Assembly: GCF_900104475.1 (NCBI RefSeq)
Contig: NZ_FNJR01000006.1
Span: 124,001 to 188,000 of the forward strand
DNA: 64,000 nucleotides
Origin: Actinopolyspora xinjiangensis
Lineage (GTDB): Bacteria; Actinomycetota; Actinomycetes; Mycobacteriales; Pseudonocardiaceae
Direction: 5' to 3'
The translations under genes and the position numbers were made by a program. The first letter of the stretch is position 1, and every line of letters begins with the position of its first letter. Below, piece by piece: positions 19,838-28,915 of the stretch. The notes beneath the pieces are model-generated. The model was not told the origin of the DNA, did no database searches, and saw only the letters and a program-made list of their open reading frames with translations.

Positions 19838-20089
19838 GTGGTGAAAAAGTTTGTTTCTTCGGTGAAAAAGTGGGCCAAAGAACCGGATGACCCGGGTAGT
19901 GTTGATTACTTGCTGTCTGGTGGTGCTTTCTATTTTTTGGTGGCAATTTTCTTTTGGTGGGGGTCGATAAATTTTGAGGAAGGTTCGAAGTACAGGCTGT
20001 TTGCGATAGTGTTTACGGCGATGGTGGCCGCCGTTTTGATCCGTTTTTCCGCAGCAAGGATAAAGAGAATTATAAAAAATAAAAAATGA
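19838..20089 (+). CDS. small two-helix membrane protein, possible RHS immunity protein
   Basis: An 83-residue basic protein. The N-terminus is MVKKFVSSVKKWAKEPDD, followed by two membrane helices (YLLSGGAFYFLVAIFFWWGS and FAIVFTAMVAAVLIRFS) and a Lys/Arg-rich end. Base composition is strikingly AT-rich against the neighbours, as is the RHS tip just upstream. A small gene directly after an RHS tip is normally the cognate immunity gene; that is the inference. GTG 19838 or 19841 may be the start; no clear ribosome binding site. Confidence 0.6.
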   Translation: MVKKFVSSVKKWAKEPDDPGSVDYLLSGGAFYFLVAIFFWWGSINFEEGSKYRLFAIVFTAMVAAVLIRFSAARIKRIIKNKK

Positions 20090-20121
20090 AGATAAATTTC
20101 GGCAAATTTTGTCGTCCGAAA

Positions 20122-20358
20122 TTATTGGGGGATCGCTCGTGGGGAAGTTTTTCCGTTTTTGCGTTGAATCGCTTTGGTGGTGCCCAGGAAAATCAGGGAG
20201 ATGCATCCGGACAGCAGCGTCGCCAGCGCGATGAGCGACCACCAGGGTGCCTTGTCCACGGGACCGAGCGTCCACTCCGCCAGCAGGGGGAAGAGTGCTC
20301 CTACGGCGATCATCAGGAAGAGGTGGATCCGGTTCGTTCCGCGGTTCGTTCGCCGCAT
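20122..20358 (-). CDS. small two-helix membrane protein
   Basis: A 78-residue protein. After MRRTNRGTNRIHLF come helices MIAVGALFPLLAEWTLG and WWSLIALATLLSGCISLIFLG, then a basic tail QRKNGKTSPRAIPQ. It faces the 83-residue gene tail to tail. Its 3' end is duplicated at 18240-18280, on the other side of the RHS fragment. Architecture resembles small immunity proteins of the polymorphic toxin type; no family recognised. Confidence 0.55.
   Translation of the reverse strand: MRRTNRGTNRIHLFLMIAVGALFPLLAEWTLGPVDKAPWWSLIALATLLSGCISLIFLGTTKAIQRKNGKTSPRAIPQ
20135..20178. repeat. duplicated gene end at the right edge of the RHS cassette
   Basis: Partner of 18240-18280. GCTCGTG, then the shared 18-bp core at 20149-20166, then ATCGCTTTGG against ATCACTGTGG. 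Here it is the real 3' end of the 78-residue membrane-protein gene. Confidence 0.7.
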
Positions 20359-20485
20359 CGTTCGGAGCGCTCCTGCCGTGTCGCCCTGTCGCCGAGCCGC
20401 CCGTGGACAGCGGCCCGGTTCCCGTGAACGGTGATGGTAACTCCAATGCTACCGGTACCGCGTCCACTCCGGAGATTCCCGCCGT

Positions 20486-22906
20486 TCAGGAAGCGGGGTA
20501 GCGCTCGAACCACTCCGGGGTCTCCGGCGGGTTCGGGCCGAACTCCAGGCAGCCCTCCTCGGCGAGCGTTCGGACGGTTTCGCCGAGTTCGAGCTGCTGC
20601 GTCCAGTGCTCGGGGATCTCCTCGTCCGCCGACATCGCCAGCAGCGCGCCCGTCACCGCGCCGCACACCCCGCTGTTGCCGGAGTGGTTCACGGCGGTGC
20701 GCAGCCCGGCCGCGAAGTCCCCCTCGGCCACCAGCGCAGCGTACAGCCCGATCGCCAGCGCCTCGGCCGCGTTGAAGCCCGTGCCGAGGGTGCGTTCCAG
20801 CCGCTCCGGTTCGACGACGCCGGACTCGGCGAGTCTGCGGGCGGAAGCGATCCTGCTCGCCACGGGATCGTGCTCCGGGTGCCGCGACAACTCGGACTCG
20901 GCGGCGCCCACGGCCTCGGTGAGCCCCTCGCCGCGGGCCAACCGCGAGACGATCACCCCCAGCGCACCCGCGCTCAGCCGGGCGGTGGCGTGCCCGTGGG
21001 TGAGCGCCGCGGCCTCGGTGGCCACCCGGAAGGTCTCGTCCGCCCGGGGAGTCCAGAGCATCGCCGGGACCGCCCGCAGCAGCGCGCTGCTGCCGTCCGA
21101 GTCGCTGATCGGCTCCTCCGGCGAGCCCATGCCCTGCTGGCCCTTCGCGAAGGCGATCAGCGTGCGCATCATGGTCCTGCCGGGGCTGCGGGTCTGGAAC
21201 AGTCCGCGCAGCCCCACCAGCCAGCCGTCCGGTTCGGGCGCCACCGAGAGGAACTCCCCGGCGGCGCGGGGCCAGCTCAGGTGCTGGGTGTGCAGCCACC
21301 GCTGGTAGGCGTGCTGCACGTGCCGCGTGGGGCGCGGCACCCCGCCGAGCGTGCGGCGGGAGACCCCGGCACGGATGGTTCCCTCCAGCGTGAACAGCAG
21401 CAGCTGGGTGTCGCTGCCGATCCGGCCGGAGGGGTGCCCGGCGGGCACGTACTCCCGCAGTCCCTCCTCGCCGTAGCGGTCCCTGATCTCGCGCCAGCTG
21501 TCCCCGGTGACGGCCCCGCCCAGTGCCTCCCCGACGGCGCACCCCAGCACGGCCCGCGCGAAACGCGGTGCCCACGCCGAACCGGCGAGACCGGCAGCGC
21601 TCTCGCCGCTCCCACCGGCATCGTCCTCCTCCCAGCCGGAGAGCTCGGCGGAGTGCTCCTCACCGGCGGCGGGGAGCCCAACCGGATCCGGTCCGAACTC
21701 GGCGATCGCGGCCTCGGCCACCCGTTCCAGCAGCGGAGCTATCTCCGGCGTTCCGGGCGCGGAACCGGTCACCTCCTCCGGACCGCGCAGCGCGCCGAGC
21801 AGCTGGCCGCACAGCGTCGCGGCGGTGACGACGTCGCCGTCGTGGCTCGCGGCGAGGCGGATCGCCGTCGCCGGGTCGCCGGAGGCCGACAGCGCCGCGC
21901 GCAGCGCGATCGCGAGCACGCCGCTGCCGGTGCCGCCGTCGGCGGCCGCCACCAGGTTCCCACCGGTGGGCAGCGTGTTCGCAGGATGGAAGCGGGCCAG
22001 TCGCACCGCTTCGAAGAGCTCCCCCGAGATCTCCGCGTGGGAGCACTGCTCGATCGCGCGCTCCGCTGCTTCCGCCAGCCCCGCGCCGCGCAGCAGCCGG
22101 GACACCAGCACGGCGAGCACTCCGGCGGGCAGGTGGCCCCTCGGCCCACCGTGCGTGGTGGCCGCGATCTCGCTGCCGAGCCGGAAAGCGCTCCGGTCGT
22201 CCTCGGCCCAGAGCGCGGCGACCGCACCCAGCGGCACGGCTGCGGCCGCCTCGACACCGTTGCCGGGGTGCTCCGGAGTCCCCGGTGCCCTGCCCACGTC
22301 GAGCCGCGCCAGTTCCGCGAGCATCACGGGATCACCACCGCCGGAACCCACCAGCCTCGGATCGTTCGGCAGCCGATCGCGGGACGGTTCGGACCCGGAG
22401 CGCTCGACGGGGGCATCGACCGGAACCCCCCGGCTGCGCAGCCACCGCCGCTGACCGGCCAGCACCGCCCGCGCCGGATCGGCCCGCCCTCGTACCCGCA
22501 GCTCGGCGTGGGCGTCGGTCAAGCCGTCCAGCGCGCACAGCAGCGCGGCGGTGCGCTCCGTGCCCCGCATGTCGTGCCGCGCGGTGGTCTCCCCGATCGC
22601 GGCGCCGTGGAGCATCCCCAGCAGTCGTCCGGGGGAGCGGGCGACGAAGCCGTCCGCGTCGAACAGCCCGCCGGACATCCCGGAAGCCGGTCTCCCGGTC
22701 GGTGCGGTGCCGTCCGCGAGCCGGTGGCGCAGCCCGGTGGCCCAGAGAGGAGTGCTCGCGGACTCGGCCACGAGTTCCCGCCACCGCCGCACCAGCCACG
22801 ACGAGGGGGCGGCCGTCATCTCCGATTCGGCTCTCCGGGAGCGCGAGGCCTCGCGCTCCCGGAGAGCGGTCAGTAACCGCTTCTCGTCGTCTTCCATATC
22901 GTCCAC
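20486..22906 (-). CDS. protein with two degenerate ADP-ribosylglycohydrolase-like domains
   Basis: An 806-residue protein with no signal peptide. Domain B (about 450-802) aligns with the ARH domains of the upstream gene. It starts LGCAVGEALGGAV where active enzymes have GDALG, keeps GRIGSDTQLLLFTLEG, and has NHSGNSGVCGAVTGAL where they have NHSGDSDST. Domain A (about 92-405) is further decayed (LGMLHGAAIGE; ASHDGDVVTAATLCGQLLGAL). Most metal-binding Asp residues are lost, so catalysis is unlikely; it may bind ADP-ribose or a partner. The N-terminal EKRLLTALREREAS matches the linker before the third ARH domain of the neighbour, suggesting duplication. The same-strand gap to that neighbour is 224 bp. 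Confidence 0.8.
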   Translation of the reverse strand: MDDMEDDEKRLLTALREREASRSRRAESEMTAAPSSWLVRRWRELVAESASTPLWATGLRHRLADGTAPTGRPASGMSGGLFDADGFVARSPGRLLGMLHGAAIGETTARHDMRGTERTAALLCALDGLTDAHAELRVRGRADPARAVLAGQRRWLRSRGVPVDAPVERSGSEPSRDRLPNDPRLVGSGGGDPVMLAELARLDVGRAPGTPEHPGNGVEAAAAVPLGAVAALWAEDDRSAFRLGSEIAATTHGGPRGHLPAGVLAVLVSRLLRGAGLAEAAERAIEQCSHAEISGELFEAVRLARFHPANTLPTGGNLVAAADGGTGSGVLAIALRAALSASGDPATAIRLAASHDGDVVTAATLCGQLLGALRGPEEVTGSAPGTPEIAPLLERVAEAAIAEFGPDPVGLPAAGEEHSAELSGWEEDDAGGSGESAAGLAGSAWAPRFARAVLGCAVGEALGGAVTGDSWREIRDRYGEEGLREYVPAGHPSGRIGSDTQLLLFTLEGTIRAGVSRRTLGGVPRPTRHVQHAYQRWLHTQHLSWPRAAGEFLSVAPEPDGWLVGLRGLFQTRSPGRTMMRTLIAFAKGQQGMGSPEEPISDSDGSSALLRAVPAMLWTPRADETFRVATEAAALTHGHATARLSAGALGVIVSRLARGEGLTEAVGAAESELSRHPEHDPVASRIASARRLAESGVVEPERLERTLGTGFNAAEALAIGLYAALVAEGDFAAGLRTAVNHSGNSGVCGAVTGALLAMSADEEIPEHWTQQLELGETVRTLAEEGCLEFGPNPPETPEWFERYPAS

Positions 22907-23017
22907 GGCACCCGTGATCGTAGTCTGCTCGCGTTCGACCGGTCACCACAGCGGGGTGGAAAGCGCTCGAATCCTCGCGAGCCGGTTCGCCCGGCCACCA
23001 CGGGCACGAGTCGAACC

Positions 23018-23064
23018 CGATTCCGAAGTCCTCTCGGGACTGTTCGGGGAGGACCTCGGAATCG
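23018..23064 (-). terminator. 16-bp hairpin between the two ADP-ribosylglycohydrolase genes
   Basis: 23018-23033 pairs with 23049-23064 with one mismatch; the loop is 15 nt. No U tract on either strand. It may end the 1705-codon transcript or process an intergenic mRNA. GGTTCGA next to it looks like a T-loop, but no tRNA fold forms. Confidence 0.55.
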
Positions 23065-23130
23065 TTACACCATCCTCTCGCGGTTCTCCGGGACCGCCGG
23101 AACCCGGCGGGCGGCCGAGGTGCCCGGCAC

Positions 23131-26100
23131 TCAGCTTCGCTCGTCGTCGGCGACGTAGGCGCGCGCCCAGGAGGGGAGCTTGCCCTCCGGGGTGATGGCC
23201 GGAACGTTCCGCCGGTCGGCGAGCAGTCTGTCCAGGATCTCGCGCACCTCCAGCCGGTCCAGCCACTTCGCGGGCAGGGCGCCGCTCCCGCGTGAGACAC
23301 CGAGCACGGCACCGCAGATCGCGGCGGTGGCTGCGCTGTTGCCCGCGTGTCCTGCCGCCAGCACGACGGCGCGCCGCCATGAGTCCGGGTAGGACAGTGC
23401 GGCCAGCACGCCGATGCCGAGCGCGCCGGGGCCGTACCACCCCGTTCCCAGCGAACGCAGCGTTTCCGGGGTCGGCGTTCCCCGCCGGGCCAGTCGCACG
23501 GCCGAGCGCAGTGCCTCGCCCGTGTTCTCGGCGCCCGCGTACTTGTCCAGCTCGGCAAGGACCGTCCCCACCGCGTCCGCCAGCGGTTCGCCCCGCAGCA
23601 GCGCGTTGCTCAGCGCCGCCAGCGCCCCGGCGGGCAGGTAGCCGTCCGGAGAGCCGTGGGTGAGCGCGGCCGTTTCCGCGCCGAGGGTGAAGGCCGTTCC
23701 GACATCGGGGGCGAACAGTCCCAGCGGAGCCGCCCGCGCCGTGGCCAGGAACCCGGCGTCGTCGTTGGGCGGATCCGACGGGCTCGGGACGCTTTCCCGG
23801 GTGTGCGCCTCGGCCAGGGCGGCGGTACCCGCGTGGTCCGGAAAGCGCTGGGCGTTGAGCTCGGAGCACCGTGAGAGCCAGTCGGTCGTGGCCGGTGGCT
23901 CCACGGCCACCCCCTGCGTGCTGAGCCAGTGGCGCAGCGCCTCGTGCACGCTCGCCACGTGGGTGGTCTCCGCCGCGTGACGCCGTTCGAGCACCTCGGC
24001 GCGGATCGTTCCCGCCAGCACGAAGGCCAGCTGCTGGGTGATCGCGGTGCCGCGCCCCCTGCCGCCGAACGCCTCTGCGAGCTCGATCGATTCGGCCCGT
24101 TCCAGCCGGTCGGCCCGGCCGAGTATCCAGGGAGCGGCGAACGCGTCACCGCAGGCCGCTCCCAGCACGCAGCCCGCGAGCCTCTCGTCGAACTCCAGCC
24201 GCAGCGGGGTCTCCCGCACCAGCACCTCGGACCCGGCGGTCTCCTCGGACCGCTCACCGAACAGCAGTGCTGCCCGTTCCGCGCCGAAGGCCCGCACCGT
24301 GAGCTCGCGCAGTTCCCCGGCGAGCTCCGCCGGAACCTCCTCGGGGGAGTCCCGCAGCTTCCGCCACGCCGTGAGCAGCCGCGTCTCCTCCTCGGAGAGG
24401 TCCTCTTCGGGGAGTGCGTCGTCGGCGTCTTCGGACTCCTCCGGGGCTCCGTCCGTTCCCCGAGTCGGCGGGACCGTCGGGGAGGGGGTTTCCCCGCGGT
24501 CCTCTTCCGCCGGGGTGGTCTCGGCACCGTCCTCTTCCTCGGTGGTGGCCCCCTCCTCCCGCCGCTCGCTCATGCCGGTTTCGCGCTCCTCGCCGGTGTT
24601 CGCCGAACGCTCGGTGGTGCGGCGGTCCTCCTCGGCCACGGTGCTGACCGGTTCGTCCGCATCGGTCTGGGGGTCGGTGTCCTCGAACGAGGAGATGTCC
24701 GTCGCCGCGAAGTCCGCCGCCGTCGCGAACTCGGTCGCCGACCGGGAACTCCCCTCGGGCGCGGTGATCCCGGACGGGGTCTCGCTCCCGTCCGGCGCGG
24801 TTTCGAGGGAGGTGTCCCGTCGTTCGTCCTCGTGGTGCTCGGACCGCCCGGTCTCCCCGGCCTCGGGCTCGGCCTCCGCCGTGCTCGTTTCTTCCGTTCC
24901 CTCCCGGACTGGTTCGAGCTGTTCCTCACCCGCTTCGGGGAGAGCGGACGGCTCTTCGGCGTCGTGGTCTCCCGACGCCTCGGCCAGCGCTCCCGCCCGC
25001 AGCGGCCACCTCGGCGATGTAGCCGAGGCGCTCCCCCGATTCGGGACGGGGTAGCGCCGCTGCCACTCCGATTCGGGGGGTGTACCGGTGCCGAACTCCA
25101 GTTCGGCGTCCCGCGCGAGCCGTTCGATCACTTCGCGCAGTTCCAGCGCCGCCAGCCACTCCGCCGGAATCCGTTCGGCGGACAGGGCGCTGCCCATGAT
25201 GTTGCCGCAGACGGCGGCCGTGGAGTCGCTGTCGCCGGAGTGGTTGGCCGCCAGCCGGACGGCGTCGGCGAACGAATCCGGATGGCTCAGCGCCGCGTAG
25301 ACCGCTATGGCCAGGGCTTCCTCACCCACCCAGCCGCCGCCGAGCTGCTGTTCGATCACTTCTGGGCCCGGTGCGCCCAGTGAGACCAGCTCGCGCGCCC
25401 GCAACAGGCAGTCGGTGGTCTCCTCGTGCCCGTCCCAGTTCGACAGGTGGGACATCGCGGTGTCGAGGGCCTGCCGCAGTGTGTCCCCCTCCAGCAGCCT
25501 TCGGACCAGCACGGCCAGGGTTCCGGCGGGCAGGTAACCGCTGGGGTGACCGTGGGTCAGCACACCGGTCTCCGCTCCGATGCGGAAGACCTCGGCGGGG
25601 TCGGCCGACCACAGCGCGGCGGGGGCGGCACGCATGACCGCGCCACACCCCTTGGAGTCGTTCAGCGGGTTGTCCATCGAGCCGGGAGCCCTGCCCGCCG
25701 CGAAGCCGTGCAGCGCCTTCACGCAGGTGGTTCCCGGAGCGCGCCTGTTGAACAGTTCCTGCTGGGAGAGCAGCCAGCCGTCGGGCTCGGGGCAGCCGGG
25801 GCCGGTGACCTGCTCGCCGTCGAAGCCCTGCGTGTACAGCCAGCGCTGGTAGGCGTGCTGGACCAGCTCGACCGGATCGGTGGCGAGGCCGCGACGGAGG
25901 CTGTGACCGGCCCGGACGAGCCCCTCCATCGTGAACAGCGTCATCTGGGTGTCGTCGCTGATCCGGGCCGGGGCGTCGGTCCGCTCGAAGCCGGTGATCC
26001 CCTCGGGGCCGAATCGCTCCCGGATCGTGCGCATCGACTCGAACTCCACCGCGTAGCCCAGCGCGTCACCGACCGCTCCGCCCAGCAGGCAGCCGAGCAC

Positions 26101-28248
26101 GGGTTCGCGTGCCGCACCGGTCGTGGCGCGGTCGTGCCCGGCGGACACCTCGCTGCCCGTTGTGGACGGTGTCTCCGTCTCCGCTCCGTTCTCCGGGGGT
26201 GTCCCGGCGGGTTGGTCCACTCCTCCGGTCTCTTCGGACGGTTCGTCGGGGGAGTCCGTCTTCTCGTCCGGCGCGGCGTGATCCTCGGCGCTCGCCGCGA
26301 GCACCGCGGGGAAGCCGGTGCTGAACGGCAGTTCGGAGGTGTCCCGCCGTCCCGGGTACCGCTGCCGCCACGTGGGATCGTCCGGTGGCTCTGCGGTGAA
26401 CTCCAGCATCGCGTCCCGAGCGAGGCTCTCGATCGTCTCGCGCCCTCGCAGGTCGCGGAGCCAGGTCCCCGGCAGGGCCTTCCCGCCGTACCGGGCCCCC
26501 GCCAGAGCGCCGCAGATCGCTCCCGTGGAGTCGCTGTCCCCGGAGTGGTTGACGGCCAGCAGTACCGCGTCCGCGAGGCTTTCGGTGCTCAGCAGCGCGC
26601 AGACGGCGATGGACAACGCCTCCGGCCCGCTCCACCCGCCGCCCAGAGCGTCCTTGATCCGCTCCGGGGTGGGGCGACCGTGTTCGGCGAGGTTCACCGC
26701 CGCCGCGAGCGCCTGCTCGGTGGCGGACTCGGCCACGTGTTCGGACAGCACGCGCCTGGCCTCGGCCAGCGCCTCGTACGGCGTGGTCCCGTGCAGCAGT
26801 TCGCGCAGCAGCACCGCGAAGGTCCCGGCGGGCAGGTAGCCGTCCGGCTCGCCGTGGGTGAGCGCGGCGGCGCAGGCGGCCAGTTCGAACACCTCGTCGG
26901 CGTCGTCCGACCACAGTGCCGCCCCGACCCCGCGCAGCACCGCACCGTGGGTGCCGGAGTGGTAGAGCGGTCGCTCGATGGTGCCCGGCACTCCCGAGGA
27001 GGCGAACTCGCGCAGCGCGCTGATCGAGCTGCTGGCCGGCGAACGCACCGCGAACAGCTCCGGCCGTTCCACGAGCCAGCCGTCCGGTTCGGGGTGGGTC
27101 GTCGCGAACGGGCCCGCTACACGCGCCCAGGAGTACCCCTGGCTGTGCAGCCAGCGTTGCAGCGCCAGCTGCACCGCCGGCAGTGGTGTTTCCGCGACCC
27201 CATGGCGCACCGCGATGTGACCGCGGAGGAACCCTTCCAACGCGAACAGCATCAGCTGGCTGTCGTCGGTGAACGAGCCCTGCTGCTGTCCGTCGCGGTC
27301 GTAGTCGGTCACCCCTGCCGCGCCGTAGCGGTTGCGGATCTGCTCCACCGGGTAGAACTCCACCGGGGCTCCGAGCGCGTCACCCGCCGCGGCGGTGAGC
27401 AGGCTGCCGAGCAGGCGCCCTCCCCACTCGTCTGGTTCGGCTTCCCCGGTGAGCTCCCCCGTGGAGTCCGCCACCTGGGCCGTGGTGTTCCCGGCGGGAG
27501 TAGGAGGTGGGGGCGTCGGGGAAGTTTCGGAGGGTGGCTGTGCGGCCGTCGATCTCGCCGGAGTGGCGGGTGGAGGAGTGGGGGCCGGTTGGGGTGATCG
27601 CTGGTGGGTCCCGACGTCGGTGAGCACGGTGGTCGCTTCCGCACCGTTGCGCGGTGCGTTCGCGTGGGTCTGGAGCGGGATTCCGGCCGCCCGGATCAGG
27701 TCCTCGCAGGGAACGCGTGCCTTGGCGGGGCTGAGCGGGTTCACCTGTAGATCGGTGCCGACCGGTCGCAGCTCCGCCAGGGTCCTGCCGGACATGCGCT
27801 GCCAGCTGGTCCAGTTGTGCGGTAGGTGCCCCTCGGAGGTGAACACCTGCAGCTGGTTGCGCCCCGACTGGTGCTCGAAGGTGAACAGCCCTTCGCCCTG
27901 GGGTTGGGCGAACAGGATGAGTTCGGCCTCCAGCAGCGCGCCGAGCAGGGTTTGCGAGGGCGCGTAGCCGGTAGTGGTCAGTTGCAGCGCTCGTTCCACG
28001 TCGTTGGTGGGAGCGGGCAGCCGCAGTGCCACGGGGGAGGGGCGGTAGTTGGGGTTCGGGGAGAAGTCCGAGGTGATTTCCCCGTGCTCGTCGACGCGGA
28101 ATCCGCCGATGAAACCCCACGGGGGCACTTCCGCGTTGGGGTCGGTGAAGATCGGGTCCACCACGTACAGCCAGCTGTTCGGCTGTTGCGCGGCCTGTTC
28201 CCGCATCGCGGGTGTGATCACCGGTCGGCTAGGTTGCTGGCTGTTCAT
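23131..28248 (-). CDS. giant protein: T7SS-associated N-terminus plus three ADP-ribosylglycohydrolase domains
   Basis: A 1705-residue protein. Residues about 10-190 match the type VII secretion-associated family (AQQPNSWLYVVDPIF, VPPWGFIGGFRVDEHGEI, NYRPSPVALRLP). A Pro/Thr linker follows. ARH1 (276-632) has GDALG (289-293), FTDDSQ (326-331) and NHSGDSDST (567-575). ARH2 (716-1067) has GDALG (728-731), SDDTQ (764-768) and NHSGDSDST (1002-1010). An acidic linker (1070-1345) is followed by ARH3 (1355-1697), where TDDSQ is replaced by TAITQQ and NHSGDSDST by GHAGNSAAT. ARHs remove ADP-ribose from proteins or nucleic acids. Thus two domains look active and one decayed. GGGGGAG abuts the ATG. Confidence 0.88.
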   Translation of the reverse strand: MNSQQPSRPVITPAMREQAAQQPNSWLYVVDPIFTDPNAEVPPWGFIGGFRVDEHGEITSDFSPNPNYRPSPVALRLPAPTNDVERALQLTTTGYAPSQTLLGALLEAELILFAQPQGEGLFTFEHQSGRNQLQVFTSEGHLPHNWTSWQRMSGRTLAELRPVGTDLQVNPLSPAKARVPCEDLIRAAGIPLQTHANAPRNGAEATTVLTDVGTHQRSPQPAPTPPPATPARSTAAQPPSETSPTPPPPTPAGNTTAQVADSTGELTGEAEPDEWGGRLLGSLLTAAAGDALGAPVEFYPVEQIRNRYGAAGVTDYDRDGQQQGSFTDDSQLMLFALEGFLRGHIAVRHGVAETPLPAVQLALQRWLHSQGYSWARVAGPFATTHPEPDGWLVERPELFAVRSPASSSISALREFASSGVPGTIERPLYHSGTHGAVLRGVGAALWSDDADEVFELAACAAALTHGEPDGYLPAGTFAVLLRELLHGTTPYEALAEARRVLSEHVAESATEQALAAAVNLAEHGRPTPERIKDALGGGWSGPEALSIAVCALLSTESLADAVLLAVNHSGDSDSTGAICGALAGARYGGKALPGTWLRDLRGRETIESLARDAMLEFTAEPPDDPTWRQRYPGRRDTSELPFSTGFPAVLAASAEDHAAPDEKTDSPDEPSEETGGVDQPAGTPPENGAETETPSTTGSEVSAGHDRATTGAAREPVLGCLLGGAVGDALGYAVEFESMRTIRERFGPEGITGFERTDAPARISDDTQMTLFTMEGLVRAGHSLRRGLATDPVELVQHAYQRWLYTQGFDGEQVTGPGCPEPDGWLLSQQELFNRRAPGTTCVKALHGFAAGRAPGSMDNPLNDSKGCGAVMRAAPAALWSADPAEVFRIGAETGVLTHGHPSGYLPAGTLAVLVRRLLEGDTLRQALDTAMSHLSNWDGHEETTDCLLRARELVSLGAPGPEVIEQQLGGGWVGEEALAIAVYAALSHPDSFADAVRLAANHSGDSDSTAAVCGNIMGSALSAERIPAEWLAALELREVIERLARDAELEFGTGTPPESEWQRRYPVPNRGSASATSPRWPLRAGALAEASGDHDAEEPSALPEAGEEQLEPVREGTEETSTAEAEPEAGETGRSEHHEDERRDTSLETAPDGSETPSGITAPEGSSRSATEFATAADFAATDISSFEDTDPQTDADEPVSTVAEEDRRTTERSANTGEERETGMSERREEGATTEEEDGAETTPAEEDRGETPSPTVPPTRGTDGAPEESEDADDALPEEDLSEEETRLLTAWRKLRDSPEEVPAELAGELRELTVRAFGAERAALLFGERSEETAGSEVLVRETPLRLEFDERLAGCVLGAACGDAFAAPWILGRADRLERAESIELAEAFGGRGRGTAITQQLAFVLAGTIRAEVLERRHAAETTHVASVHEALRHWLSTQGVAVEPPATTDWLSRCSELNAQRFPDHAGTAALAEAHTRESVPSPSDPPNDDAGFLATARAAPLGLFAPDVGTAFTLGAETAALTHGSPDGYLPAGALAALSNALLRGEPLADAVGTVLAELDKYAGAENTGEALRSAVRLARRGTPTPETLRSLGTGWYGPGALGIGVLAALSYPDSWRRAVVLAAGHAGNSAATAAICGAVLGVSRGSGALPAKWLDRLEVREILDRLLADRRNVPAITPEGKLPSWARAYVADDERS

Positions 28249-28915
28249 CTCCCCCGTTGCTCCCCGTTTCCGGCTCGTGGTTTCACAGGGTTCGCCCTGC
28301 GGCTTCCCGGTGGTCGGTTATCCGCCGGAACAAGCACTCGGCAGGTTGTGACGATCGGACGCGACGCGTCGGGCGATCGGTTCCGAGGTCTCTCCGTACG
28401 ATCGTTACTGTCTCATGACCTCATGGAGTGAATTTCGGTATCTCCTGTTTACCAGCCGTGATGTGTTGTTCCTGTTCGGTGTTCGGTTCCCTGGGTGGGA
28501 GCCCACGTGCGTTCCACGGACGACGGTGTTCGTTAGTGGGTCGGAGCCGCCTTCCAGCGGGGCTCGTGCTTCTCGTTCCGAGAGCCGGGTGTATCGCCGG
28601 GATCGTTCCGAAACGCGCGGGGGAGTTCGTCGTGGTGCTCCGATCAGGTGTGAATTCATTTCGAAAATGGTGGTGTGGGAGGTCTCGAAGGTGGGTAGCT
28701 ACACCACCGAGCGAGGGTGCTCCGTCGCGCAGGGCACGGCGGACGCCGTCTCGTCCTCCTCGAGACCCGTCGGCTCTGGTCCGTGCCGGGCAGGCGGGGA
28801 CGTACGACTCGATACGAATCGGTGACCCGTTTCGGGACAACCCGAACTCCGCCGCGGCGTCTCCCGAGGCGAAAGGATCATCGAGCGATCCCGAACGAAA
28901 GGTGGCTCGACAAGG
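28249..28915. other. intergenic region, 667 bp, no supported gene
   Basis: It separates two divergent genes. Short palindromes occur (for example CGACGCGTCG near 28359-28369), and CGTTACTGTCTCATGACC near 28400 is relatively AT-rich and could hold the promoter of the 1705-codon gene. A minus-strand frame across 28421-28840 has no start signal and atypical composition, and I do not call it. Confidence 0.4.

Noticed and set aside
22975-23080. tRNA gene on the minus strand near the ARH genes
   Set aside because: GGATGGTGTAAC and GGTTCGACTC suggest D- and T-arms, but the T-stem does not pair and the central stem is far too long; kept only as a hairpin.
25426-27597. Long plus-strand open frame opposite the 1705-codon gene
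   Set aside because: It mirrors the GC-rich codon pattern of the real gene, has no family features and no start signals.
28421-28840. Minus-strand 139-codon frame in the large intergenic gap
   Set aside because: No ribosome binding site, atypical composition, no recognisable fold.
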